From Sphingobacteriaceae bacterium DW12 (lineage in GTDB: Bacteria; Bacteroidota; Bacteroidia; Sphingobacteriales; Sphingobacteriaceae), in contig JROE01000002.1 of the NCBI GenBank assembly GCA_000783305.1, positions 496,001-560,000 on the forward strand: a stretch of DNA of 64,000 nucleotides. The letters are read 5' to 3'. Shown piece by piece: positions 1-8,792 of the stretch; within the stretch, counting starts at the first letter, position 1; each line of letters begins with the position of its first letter. The position numbers and the translations under genes are program-made. The notes beneath the pieces are model-generated. The model had not been told where the DNA came from. It searched no databases and was given only the letters and a program-made list of their open reading frames with translations.

Positions 1-1598
1 CCAACCTTAACATACCCTCCAGTACCGTTCAACACATCTTTATCTGGATCCAGATTTAGGTAGTCGGATCCGGACGCCCTATGGTAGTAGTGTGTTGCAT
101 TACGTTTAGTATTCAAGATTGCTTCTGGTGACCCATGTAGACTACTAAACATACCTTTAGCATCTACATAGTACAGTCTATTAACAAAATATTGCGTAAA
201 ATCCACTCCACCTGTGAACGCATTGCCCACCCTAATATCTTTCAGATGCTCTTCGCTCAGATTTCTATTGACCGAGGTCAGCATTCCTCCCAACAATGTA
301 TTCCCTTCCCAGTTTTTCTGTACACGGGCAACAGTATAGTTGGTGAGTGGCTCTGTTACTTCCCGGTCAAATACCCCATTGCGCATCACCCGCGAAGAAG
401 TTTGTGCCGTCACACTTTCCAGAAAACCAACCGTCACCCCATTCCTATTGGTTCCCGTTAACTTCATCGCTCCTATAATCGGAATATTCTTAGGTGTACT
501 TGAATAACTATTAATATTGTCAATACCTTGAGGTTGATAAGACGGCATTGCCCCAATACGTCTTGAATAAAACATCATACCATCCGCATTGTTGTCAAAC
601 TCCAAGATATGTTTTCCTTCCAGAAAGAAGGGTCTCTTCTCATCGTAGAATATTTCATAGGCTGATAAGTTCATCACTGATGGATCTAGCTCAACCTGAC
701 CATAGTCGGGGTTGATTGTCATATCCAGTGTAAAATCGCTCAATGCAAATTTAGCATCAAGACCTGCATTAGCGTGCCATTTACTTCCCTTTTGAAACGG
801 ACTATTCGGGATACGGGGCTCGCGTACAAACTTGCTCATGGTATAGGGCAAGAACTCTATCCCCCTTGCCTTTGGCAAATCGTCCATTCCGTGCATTTCG
901 CCAAATGAAAATACATGTCCATTATTTTTGATTGGTATGATGCTCCAATTTTGGACTTCATTATTTCGTCTGATGATACGCCGCACATGTAGCCCCCATG
1001 TTCCATCTTCATTCTTTTGATTGTAGCGCAGTTGGCTAAAAGGAATACGAAGTTCTGCTGTCCAACTCGAGTCAGCCATATTTATATGGGTACGTCCTTC
1101 CCAGACCGTATTCCAACTCAAATTTACAGACAGCTTATCCGTTACTGTCAAATCGGTCTTGTTCCCCCCTAGGTTAATATTAAATTCGGAGGCCACTCTA
1201 TAATCGTGGTAAGTATCAAAAGCTATGCTGATTAAATCTCCATTACTGTTGTCATCCCTATTTCCAATAAAAGCGTTCATTGTCTCTGGATGTGCGTCTT
1301 TGCAATATACCCCCACGTATACGTTTTCATTGTCATAAAAGATTTTCATACGTGTCCACGAAGCAGTATATACCCGCTCGAAAGGTATCACTTGAGAAAA
1401 CTTTTCGGACCATTCTCCAAGATGGTTCCACATATCCTCATCCAGCTGTCCATCTATTTTAGGTTGTTGCCCTTCCAATTTTGTGACCACATATGTCCTT
1501 TTGTAGGCACTGTCAAAAGAAACCACCTCTTTCCTATCCTCTTGAGCCCAACAAAGGCCCTGAATCATCAAGAAAGCTAGGAAATAATAGTATTTCAT
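1..1598 (-). CDS. DUF5916 family secreted protein with N-terminal CBM9-like domain (partial, 3' end outside window)
   Basis: This frame is open on the minus strand from an ATG at 1598 to the window edge, so about 532 N-terminal residues are visible. Residues 1-19 form a signal peptide ending near CWAQ. Residues about 35-230 resemble a carbohydrate-binding module family 9 fold, starting with the motif KIDGQLDEDMW. The following part, with RPFFLEGKHILEF and FYSRRIG, matches the DUF5916 domain, which I read as an outer-membrane barrel-like region. In Bacteroidota these proteins are of unknown exact role; surface binding of a carbohydrate or peptide is an inference. The gene stands alone behind a 373-bp gap. 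The family call is firm, the function is not. Confidence 0.82.
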   Translation of the reverse strand, partial: MKYYYFLAFLMIQGLCWAQEDRKEVVSFDSAYKRTYVVTKLEGQQPKIDGQLDEDMWNHLGEWSEKFSQVIPFERVYTASWTRMKIFYDNENVYVGVYCKDAHPETMNAFIGNRDDNSNGDLISIAFDTYHDYRVASEFNINLGGNKTDLTVTDKLSVNLSWNTVWEGRTHINMADSSWTAELRIPFSQLRYNQKNEDGTWGLHVRRIIRRNNEVQNWSIIPIKNNGHVFSFGEMHGMDDLPKARGIEFLPYTMSKFVREPRIPNSPFQKGSKWHANAGLDAKFALSDFTLDMTINPDYGQVELDPSVMNLSAYEIFYDEKRPFFLEGKHILEFDNNADGMMFYSRRIGAMPSYQPQGIDNINSYSSTPKNIPIIGAMKLTGTNRNGVTVGFLESVTAQTSSRVMRNGVFDREVTEPLTNYTVARVQKNWEGNTLLGGMLTSVNRNLSEEHLKDIRVGNAFTGGVDFTQYFVNRLYYVDAKGMFSSLHGSPEAILNTKRNATHYYHRASGSDYLNLDPDKDVLNGTGGYVKV

Positions 1599-1971
1599 AA
1601 ATTATTCAGCTATTTTATTACGGGTTTAGTATTATAATGGTCAAATTATTAACGCAATTGCAGCAAGGTAAATAAAATAAAATAGTTAAGGTGATTCCTA
1701 CTTCGACGTAATAGTTTTTTTACGAAATCAATTGCTCTTTTCAAGAGCAATACATACATGTCTATTCAACACATCATTTCTTCATTTTTATGCACTTTGA
1801 AAAATCAAATGCATCACGTTTTCTGTACAAGTTATACATTTAGATAGTGCTTAGTCAATCCATAAATCATTTCACTATCATTCATGTCAAATTTAAATAG
1901 GGACTTATCCATAAAAAAAGAGCCAAAAGCATACGCTTCGACTCTTTTTAGTACACCTTTAATCAAGCTCC
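1599..1971. other. Intergenic region between DUF5916 gene and beta-galactosidase gene
   Basis: AT-rich, no convincing reading frame. It holds the terminator of the beta-galactosidase gene (1912-1950) and must hold the promoter of the DUF5916 gene, but I found no exact TAnnTTTG box there. Confidence 0.6.
1912..1950 (-). terminator. Rho-independent terminator of the GH2 beta-galactosidase gene
   Basis: Read on the minus strand, AAAAAGAG pairs with CTCTTTTT around a partly paired loop (GAAGC/GCTTT) and ends in a run of seven T. It lies about 22 bp after the stop codon at 1972. Confidence 0.7.
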
Positions 1972-4900
1972 CTATTCCGCCATGACCACAAATTCTGCTC
2001 CGGAGGCATAGTCTTGTCCGTTTTGTGAGCTCAAGGCCGTAAAACGGACATAACGTGCTTCCACCGGTTTGCTCAGCAGCACGGTTTTCAGCTTACCACC
2101 ACGTTCAAATTCACCTTCTACGACTGCATCACTCCAAGTCTTACTATCCAGACTTACCTGCAGACGATATCCTTTAACCTGTCCATTAGGTCCATCTTGT
2201 CGCGGCAAGTAAGTAAAGCCTTTTATTTTCTTCACAGCACCTGCATCAAAGTCGACCCAATGCGGATACTGTGCAACTGTCACGGAGTACATGGTATGCC
2301 ATATCGTTGATGGATCACCATCCACCAAATGTTGTGCGTTGCCTTCACCGGTTTCTTGGCTAGAAGCTGATACTACCTCCATCACGATGCTCTCTATTTT
2401 AGCGAATTTGGTCGAGACCTTCAACTTTTCGTTACCCATATACCAAGCAGTCACTATACCACCATCTCTTAAATCAAAGGGGTGGGTATAAGGTCTTGCC
2501 CCTTCAAATCCCTTTTGCACCATCAGCTTAGCGTTCACTTGTTCAGATGCGATAGTGACTTCGCCATTTCGATTACGAGTGATACCTATCGGCATTTCCC
2601 CTCCCACGCTTACCAAAGCTTGATTTTGCTCATTCTGCCCCTTTACAGGACGTATTATGAAACCAAAGCTATGTCCAACTGCTTTCACCCTATCTTGCTC
2701 TAGCGGAGGCCCTTGTCCACAGCTATTCCCGCCAAGACCTGTCACATCAGCCATCAGATAAAGATGTGTTCCGGTACTCTTAGGCAGTTGATGGGTGTGG
2801 GGGGCCAAGGTCATCTCCAATTCACTCCAAGGCAATGCCGAGGCTGCAAAATAATCCTTAGCAACAAATACGACACCGGCACCCTTTCCATCAGTCAACG
2901 CACTCCACCTCACCTCTTCTCGATTCCCAGTAGACTGTGGTTTGGGCCATGCAAAATACTGTTCAGAAACCGTGCTGGTATAGTGCTGTATAAATTGTCC
3001 CGTCTTACGATCCGCATAGTTGTTGATCGGTCCACGGCCATAGTAACTGTATTGTTCGTATTCGGCAGGCAACTGCATGGCAAACCCTAAATGGGGCAAT
3101 ACCAAGCTACTGTTATTAGAAGTGATGCTACTTTCCAACTCGATAGAACCATCTTTGTACACCGTCCAAATGTAGTTGCTGACAAACTTAAAGTCTTGAT
3201 CCGTAAATGGCTTATCGGTATACTCTTGCAAAGTATAGGTACCTGAACTACCTCCTCGTATAGTTGCACCATTCGGCGCTTGCGATTCTACGTTGAATGA
3301 CAGCACATAGGCCCCATCGGCGCGTGTATAGACACTTGCTCCATATGCCTTATGCTTCAAATTATGTAACCCCTTTTCAAACCACTGCTGATAAGCCCAG
3401 TTGTCATTGTCCAAGGGAGCCCGTAGCGCGTCCAAACGAGGTCCTTCCCCATCTCGAATTACAACTTTCCCATCATAATTTAAATGGAACAACGTACCCG
3501 TAAGATTATCAAATTTGGCCACAAAGCCCTCTCCCTTGACCACCTTTAGATCGCCCTCCTGTGAGATATCCAATGCTGTCCCCTGTGCAACCTCGGCAAT
3601 AGAAGGTCGAGGTGAAGCTCCCTTAACGAGCAACTGCTCTTCCATCTGCACCTCTCCCTTATCTGCCCACGGCCGTTCCTCTTTAAGCACAAACTGTATT
3701 TTTATAAAATACTCCGACTGCAAATCCAACTTGGTAAAGTCATAGGGTATTTCCAATATCTGCTTGGTACGTGGAGCGATAGAAGGTGTTATTGTCCGGT
3801 ACGAACTTCCTCGTTCCACTTGATTACCGTCTTTCCACAAGGACCAGTGTATATCATATTCATCCAACGTGTTGAAATAATTCTTATTAAATATCTCTAT
3901 TTTTCCTGTCGAGATATCCAGCGGTTTGATTCCTACATTCTGATACACTTTACGTACTTCATAGTAGGCTGGTTTCGGGGTTAAGTCTGAAAAAATCAAA
4001 CCATTCATCACAAATGTTCCATCATTGGGCTTATCTCCAAAATCACCACCGTACGCCACATAACGTTCACCCGTATTTTTGTCATACGCATACATCGATT
4101 GGTCTATCCAATCCCATATTGCTCCTCCCATGAAAAAATTAGTCGATTCGATAGCCTCCCAATAGTCAATCAAATTTCCAGTAGCATTTCCCATAGAATG
4201 CGCATATTCAGATATATGAAACGGGTACTTCAACTTATACTTACCTTTTACAGCCTCCTTGACCCAATTTATAGAGGGATACTGATTAGATCCTATATCT
4301 ACAATACTGTTATTACGCTCATACTGCACAGGTCTAGATAAATCGACCTTTTTTATTGCCTGATAGGCCGCTACAAAATTTTGACCAGGTCCAGCTTCAT
4401 TGCCCAATGACCAGATTACAATTGATGGATGATTAATGGTTGCATGGACCATCTCCAGATTGCGAGCTACGTGTGCATTTTTCCATTCCACGGGGTGCGA
4501 TAGAGAAGCTTCTCCATAATAGTACTCATGGCTTTCTATATTTGCTTCATCTTCCAGGTATATTCCATACTTATCACATAGATAATACCAATAAGGATCA
4601 TCTGGATAGTGAGAATTGCGTACGTGGTTGATATTTGCACGCTTCATCAGAAAGATTTCATTTTCCATCTGTTCGCGCGACACGACCTTTCCTTTCTCGG
4701 GATTCGTCTCATGGCGGTTCACGCCTTTCAATTTGACAGGCTTACCATTTATGTAGAAATACCGCCCTGCCAATCCGAACTCATCTTCTGCCGCTGGGGT
4801 ATCCTTAAGCTCCACCTCTCTAAATCCGACATAGCTTGATACCACATCTATCAGATGCCCTTTCCCGTCCAATAGCTCGGTTACAAGTGTATATCGATAT

Positions 4901-6021
4901 GGGGTCTCTGCAGACCATTTATTCGGATTGTCTATTTTCAGCACCTGCTCCACAACACCCGTTCCGGACTGCTTAACCTCGGATACCGAGCGCGACAAAT
5001 TTATGCTCTCCACCCGCACACTTTCGTCACTATATAATTTGTTTGCATACAACGTATATCGAATCTTGTATCCTTTGATAATCTGAGACATACCATTCAA
5101 CACCTCTGCTGTGACTTTAAGTGTTGCATCCTGATAATTTGCATCCAAATCGGGAATAGCAACTAGGTTACGGATTTGCACTTTGGGCTTAGCCGATAGC
5201 GATACCGTCCTAAATATCCCTGGCAACCGAAACATGTCTTGGGCCTCCAAGAAAGAGGCATCCGAATTGCGATAAACTTCTACAGCAACTGTATTGTCCC
5301 CCTTCGAATTCAAATACTTGGTAATGTCAAATGCAGCAAGATTTCTGGAATTTTTGGAGAATCCCACATATTTACCATTGATCCACAGGTAGAAAAAGGA
5401 ATCCACCCCATCAAAATTAATATAAACATCTTTCCCTTTCCAGTCCTTCGGCACTACAAAAGAACGACGATAGGAACCGACCTCATTCCTATATACATAC
5501 GTTGTCCAGTTTTGTGGAGGTGTACGCATTACCCCTCCACGCCAGTCGTCTACCTTCACCTGATGTTGAAAAATGACGGGTTGATTCACATAGATGGGTA
5601 CACCATACTTCAGTGAGCCGTCTTTTTGTATCCCCAGTATATTCCAACTCATAGGTACGGGTACATCATCCCATGTAGACACATCAAATGCGGGGTCGAA
5701 AAATTCTTTCGTTCTTTCATCAGGTGTCTTTACCCAATTGAATTTCCATGTGCCGTTAAGGGACTGCCAACTGTTCGAATGTTCCGGTAGCACGTGACGA
5801 GCAGATTCGACATCGTTGAAAGAAAAATGATAAGCGTGTGGCAACTCCTTATTTAAGGAAAGCTGTTCTGGAGATTCCCACTCTTTGCCAGTAGGTGCCA
5901 GCGGACTACCGTAGGCAAATCCCTCTATCCGACTAGTCACTGGTGCTTGTTGTGCCAATAACTGCGTAGGTAGAGCTAGTAAAAACAATATCCTATATCT
6001 TGACGTAATAAATCTGTTCAT
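1972..6021 (-). CDS. Secreted GH2 beta-galactosidase with C-terminal F5/8 type C (discoidin-like) domain
   Basis: A 1349-residue protein with a signal peptide ending at LLAQ (residues 1-24). The order of LacZ domains is visible: sugar-binding domain (about 65-280), immunoglobulin-like domain, TIM barrel with NRHETNP and NHVRNSHYP, then the small-chain domain starting near DNDNWAYQ. The predicted acid/base is E542 in WSLGNEAG and the nucleophile is E605 in HISEYAHSMGNA. About 120 C-terminal residues (SSQETGEG to the end) look like an F5/8 type C carbohydrate-binding domain, which makes it longer than E. coli LacZ (1024). It should hydrolyse terminal beta-galactosides in the periplasm or at the surface. 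A TAATTTTG box at 6047-6054 is the likely promoter. No regulator or SusCD pair is adjacent, so the natural substrate is open. Confidence 0.93.
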   Translation of the reverse strand: MNRFITSRYRILFLLALPTQLLAQQAPVTSRIEGFAYGSPLAPTGKEWESPEQLSLNKELPHAYHFSFNDVESARHVLPEHSNSWQSLNGTWKFNWVKTPDERTKEFFDPAFDVSTWDDVPVPMSWNILGIQKDGSLKYGVPIYVNQPVIFQHQVKVDDWRGGVMRTPPQNWTTYVYRNEVGSYRRSFVVPKDWKGKDVYINFDGVDSFFYLWINGKYVGFSKNSRNLAAFDITKYLNSKGDNTVAVEVYRNSDASFLEAQDMFRLPGIFRTVSLSAKPKVQIRNLVAIPDLDANYQDATLKVTAEVLNGMSQIIKGYKIRYTLYANKLYSDESVRVESINLSRSVSEVKQSGTGVVEQVLKIDNPNKWSAETPYRYTLVTELLDGKGHLIDVVSSYVGFREVELKDTPAAEDEFGLAGRYFYINGKPVKLKGVNRHETNPEKGKVVSREQMENEIFLMKRANINHVRNSHYPDDPYWYYLCDKYGIYLEDEANIESHEYYYGEASLSHPVEWKNAHVARNLEMVHATINHPSIVIWSLGNEAGPGQNFVAAYQAIKKVDLSRPVQYERNNSIVDIGSNQYPSINWVKEAVKGKYKLKYPFHISEYAHSMGNATGNLIDYWEAIESTNFFMGGAIWDWIDQSMYAYDKNTGERYVAYGGDFGDKPNDGTFVMNGLIFSDLTPKPAYYEVRKVYQNVGIKPLDISTGKIEIFNKNYFNTLDEYDIHWSLWKDGNQVERGSSYRTITPSIAPRTKQILEIPYDFTKLDLQSEYFIKIQFVLKEERPWADKGEVQMEEQLLVKGASPRPSIAEVAQGTALDISQEGDLKVVKGEGFVAKFDNLTGTLFHLNYDGKVVIRDGEGPRLDALRAPLDNDNWAYQQWFEKGLHNLKHKAYGASVYTRADGAYVLSFNVESQAPNGATIRGGSSGTYTLQEYTDKPFTDQDFKFVSNYIWTVYKDGSIELESSITSNNSSLVLPHLGFAMQLPAEYEQYSYYGRGPINNYADRKTGQFIQHYTSTVSEQYFAWPKPQSTGNREEVRWSALTDGKGAGVVFVAKDYFAASALPWSELEMTLAPHTHQLPKSTGTHLYLMADVTGLGGNSCGQGPPLEQDRVKAVGHSFGFIIRPVKGQNEQNQALVSVGGEMPIGITRNRNGEVTIASEQVNAKLMVQKGFEGARPYTHPFDLRDGGIVTAWYMGNEKLKVSTKFAKIESIVMEVVSASSQETGEGNAQHLVDGDPSTIWHTMYSVTVAQYPHWVDFDAGAVKKIKGFTYLPRQDGPNGQVKGYRLQVSLDSKTWSDAVVEGEFERGGKLKTVLLSKPVEARYVRFTALSSQNGQDYASGAEFVVMAE

Positions 6022-6046
6022 AGCTAAAATGTTGTAAGATTGACGA

Positions 6047-6054
6047 CAAAATTA
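6047..6054 (-). promoter_or_regulatory. -7 promoter box (TAATTTTG) of the beta-galactosidase gene
   Basis: Exact match to the Bacteroidota TAnnTTTG element on the minus strand, 26 bp upstream of the ATG at 6021. Confidence 0.5.
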
Positions 6055-6274
6055 GAATCCTCAGGGTCAAATGCAAGCAGTGCTAGAACTCAAAAGAGGC
6101 TTTTATGGGAAATTGTTACGTATATCTCTTCATCAATCGATTGCGCATTTTCATTTTTTTTTACGACTCAAGTCAATTTCACCCTACGCTTAACTCATGA
6201 ATCGACCACCTATAAATCATTCGATAACCGCGTGTTCATTTACACGCTCATTCGGCCAATATAAGCGAAATCTT

Positions 6275-7486
6275 CTATTCCAATTTTCTGACCGATGATA
6301 TACACAAGAGCAAGCCCCCTATCAAACTGATAACTGCACCTCCGATCAAAAAAATCTTCTCTACCCCCATATTATCGGCTATAAACCCCGTCAACAATAA
6401 TCCGATTATAGCTGGAATCTGACTGATACTACCGAATAAGGCAAATATCCTTCCAAGGTATTCGGGAGCGAATTGGGTCTGTAGCAACACCGTAAAAGAC
6501 CCTGTAAACAAAGGGACTAACAATCCTTGAAAGACCGTCAATACAGCATAGGTCACAAAGTACGTCGATGGCAATGCACCACATATCGCCAATACCAGCC
6601 CCAATCCAAAATATCCAATAACGATTAACAATGTTTTCCTAATCTTGGGATTCCATACCCCAAGCGCCATTCCTCCAATAAGTAGGCCAATACCAAAAAG
6701 TGCTTCCACTAGACTTACCTGATACGGTGTACCGTGAAAATATTGCAAGGTCATTAGTGGCATCACAGCTACGATAGGCATCACAAAGAAATTCACTACG
6801 ACCTCAGATACCATAAGCCAAGTCATTCCACTATTGTGGAGTATAGTCCTAGCACCCTCATACATATCCTGCAAGACAGTTTTGGCAGAGGTTTTGGCTT
6901 CTACAGCATGTGGTATCACGACAAATAACAGCGATGCACATCCCAAGAATGCACCCAAGACATCAAGCAACATGATTGTGCTCATACCAAATGTTAAAAG
7001 GAATAGTGATCCTAACATAGGACCGCAGATCATAGATATCGATTGAATGACTTCATTGATTCCCGCTATTCGGACCAACTGTGACTTAGGTGCCAACAAC
7101 GGTACTACCGACTTCATGGCTGGTCCATGAAAAGCACTTCCGATCGACCTAAACATTAACAAAGCATAGATAGTCCACAGTTCTACCCTATCCAGATAGA
7201 AAAAAAGAGCAATCGCTGCCGAGCAGACAGCAACGAATAAGTCGGCACAAATCATGGTCCACTTACGACTCCAACGATCTATGAATACACCAGCGAAAGG
7301 ACCTATCAAGATTTGAGGGAGCAACCCGGCTATAGCTGCATACGAAAGAGCTTCTGCACTGCCAGTTTCCATGCCAATCCATAACACCATCGCGAATTGC
7401 GCAATAGAGCTGCTTAAGATGGAACACATTTGTCCTGCCCAAATTATTCCAAATTTTCGCTTCCATCCTGTTGTTTGTAAGTCCAT
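6275..7486 (-). CDS. MFS transporter, drug-efflux type (MFS_3-like)
   Basis: A 403-residue membrane protein with about 12 hydrophobic segments and the MFS loop motif GVFIDRWSRKWTM between helices 2 and 3. It resembles the proton-driven efflux carriers of the MefA/EntS group, which export small molecules; the substrate cannot be told. The frame could start at 7561, but I chose the ATG at 7486. It is preceded by GGAGGGG, and the TATTTTTG promoter box at 7525-7532 lies inside the longer version. A Crp-like regulator lies 92 bp upstream on the same strand and is the obvious candidate controller. C-terminal residues after helix 12 are few (ISSVRKLE). Confidence 0.88.
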   Translation of the reverse strand: MDLQTTGWKRKFGIIWAGQMCSILSSSIAQFAMVLWIGMETGSAEALSYAAIAGLLPQILIGPFAGVFIDRWSRKWTMICADLFVAVCSAAIALFFYLDRVELWTIYALLMFRSIGSAFHGPAMKSVVPLLAPKSQLVRIAGINEVIQSISMICGPMLGSLFLLTFGMSTIMLLDVLGAFLGCASLLFVVIPHAVEAKTSAKTVLQDMYEGARTILHNSGMTWLMVSEVVVNFFVMPIVAVMPLMTLQYFHGTPYQVSLVEALFGIGLLIGGMALGVWNPKIRKTLLIVIGYFGLGLVLAICGALPSTYFVTYAVLTVFQGLLVPLFTGSFTVLLQTQFAPEYLGRIFALFGSISQIPAIIGLLLTGFIADNMGVEKIFLIGGAVISLIGGLLLCISSVRKLE

Positions 7487-7524
7487 TTTCCCCTCCATTA
7501 ATACCTTCGGTTCAATTAAGGTGG

Positions 7525-7532
7525 CAAAAATA
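7525..7532 (-). promoter_or_regulatory. -7 promoter box (TATTTTTG) of the MFS transporter gene
   Basis: Exact TAnnTTTG match on the minus strand, 38 bp before the chosen ATG at 7486. It supports the short start of the transporter. About 30 bp further upstream lie TGTTAAC and TGTTCAC, possible half-sites for the neighbouring Crp-like protein. Confidence 0.45.
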
Positions 7533-7578
7533 AAGGTTTGGAAATCTAAGCACGTGAACATTTGTTAACTTCGAAAAC

Positions 7579-8130
7579 CTAACGGAATAGCTGTCGTCGA
7601 ATTCGGCTCAAGGACTGAGGAGTCATACCTAGACAAGAAGCAATGTATTTTTGCGGAACCATCTGGAACACTTCTGGGTCACGTTCTAAAACCGCTAAAT
7701 AGCGTGACTTGGCCGTAGGCTGACACAATAACAATAGCCATTCTGTAATCTGAAAATAGTATTGCTCAAGGATGACCCTAATCAGGTTCGAAATCTCGTG
7801 TGACTCCTCACACCATCGATCCAACTCATCTTTAGGAATCATATAGGCCTCGCTTTCAGAAATGGATTCGATGCGATAATTATTGGAAACCTCCGAATAC
7901 AACACGTCCCCATAGCGTTCAAACCACAAGGTCCGTTCTTCGCCATCGAAAACACGATATCCTCGCCATATTCCGCTACTGATGATACAATAATGTTGTT
8001 TTCGCTCATGCAGATCAATTACAGTCTCGTGGCGGCCGAAGGATCGTCTCTCCATGCCATTCAAAAGCTGAGTGACCAAATCTGCTTTTACTCCATATTG
8101 AGTACATATCATATCGACTAGTGCTGTCAT
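7579..8130 (-). CDS. Crp/Fnr family transcriptional regulator
   Basis: A 183-residue protein with a cyclic-nucleotide-binding-like jelly roll (about residues 10-115) and a short C-terminal helix-turn-helix (VPQKYIASCLGMTPQSLSRIRRQL). This is the compact form common in Bacteroidota, where the pattern of residues needed for cAMP binding is usually degenerate; I do not see a clear RxS cyclic-nucleotide motif. It lies directly upstream of the MFS efflux gene in the same direction, so control of that transporter is the likeliest role. No cysteine cluster of the Fnr type is present at the N-terminus. Confidence 0.87.
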   Translation of the reverse strand: MTALVDMICTQYGVKADLVTQLLNGMERRSFGRHETVIDLHERKQHYCIISSGIWRGYRVFDGEERTLWFERYGDVLYSEVSNNYRIESISESEAYMIPKDELDRWCEESHEISNLIRVILEQYYFQITEWLLLLCQPTAKSRYLAVLERDPEVFQMVPQKYIASCLGMTPQSLSRIRRQLFR

Positions 8131-8224
8131 TGTTTGTATCCTATCTTAATGACAAGATACGGGTTTCTCTGTATTCTTTATACGGCACACCTCAAGACAT
8201 TACCTTTGGTTCCCCCTTGACAAC

Positions 8225-8250
8225 AAAAAAAAGTACCATAAGGTACCTTT
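8225..8250 (-). terminator. Terminator of the GNAT gene
   Basis: On the minus strand GTACC (8242-8246 complement) pairs with GGTAC around a TTAT loop, followed by eight T. It starts 6 bp after the stop codon at 8256. Confidence 0.6.
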
Positions 8251-8255
8251 AACAA

Positions 8256-8705
8256 TTATTCACACCACCAATGGTAATAGTTGTGGTGTTCATCATATTC
8301 AAATCCACACCGCGGATACAGGGTATTGCCGATTTCGTTTGTTTTCTCGGTCTCCAACAGGAGACCACAAGCTCCAGTCTCTTCGCACCAACGTTTACTA
8401 CGATCTATCAGTGCCACAGAAAGTCCACGTCCCCTGTAATCAGGGTGCACAAACAAATCACTCAACAGCCATTGTTTCTGTAGCTTAGTATAGTGAAACA
8501 GTTTATAGAGCTGAACAAATCCAACAACCTGTTCTTCAACAAGAACCAAAAATATATCCGATTCTCCGTTCGATATACGTTCCCGTAAAAATGCTTTGCC
8601 TCGCTCAAGGTCAGATATCTGACGATAGAATACCCTGTAAAGGTCAAATAACTGCGCAGCTTCGTTCAAGTCTTCCAAAGTAGCTTTCTTAATCTTGTAG
8701 TTCAT
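8256..8705 (-). CDS. GNAT family N-acetyltransferase
   Basis: A 149-residue single-domain acetyltransferase. The acetyl-CoA binding motif A is visible as LFVHPDYRGRGLSVALID (Q/RxxGxG/A type), and the C-terminal NTLYPRCGFEYDEHHNYYHW is typical of the family. These enzymes move an acetyl group from acetyl-CoA to an amine; the acceptor is unknown. It is transcribed divergently from the MocR regulator over an 87-bp gap that holds a TATTTTTG box for this gene at 8732-8739, so MocR may control it. Confidence 0.88.
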   Translation of the reverse strand: MNYKIKKATLEDLNEAAQLFDLYRVFYRQISDLERGKAFLRERISNGESDIFLVLVEEQVVGFVQLYKLFHYTKLQKQWLLSDLFVHPDYRGRGLSVALIDRSKRWCEETGACGLLLETEKTNEIGNTLYPRCGFEYDEHHNYYHWWCE

Positions 8706-8731
8706 ATCCGATATTTATTTTGATTTCCTTA

Positions 8732-8739
8732 CAAAAATA
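8732..8739 (-). promoter_or_regulatory. -7 promoter box (TATTTTTG) of the GNAT gene
   Basis: Exact TAnnTTTG match on the minus strand, 26 bp before the ATG at 8705. It lies in the divergent promoter shared with the MocR gene. Confidence 0.45.
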
Positions 8740-8748
8740 TAGGCTATA

Positions 8749-8791
8749 TGGACTATATTTACGACCCAGATATAACATAAGAGGTAGTCCA
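8749..8791. promoter_or_regulatory. Inverted repeat TGGACTA...TAGTCCA in the GNAT/MocR divergent promoter
   Basis: Perfect 7-bp arms at 8749-8755 and 8785-8791, 29 bp apart; the right arm ends just before the MocR start codon. The left arm overlaps the MocR -7-like box TATATTTA (8754-8761). Position suggests an autoregulatory MocR operator; arm length is short enough for chance. Confidence 0.3.
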
Positions 8792-8792
8792 C

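Noticed and set aside
7487..7561. 25-residue extension of the MFS transporter
   Set aside because: It would contain the TATTTTTG promoter box, while the ATG at 7486 has GGAGGGG before it.
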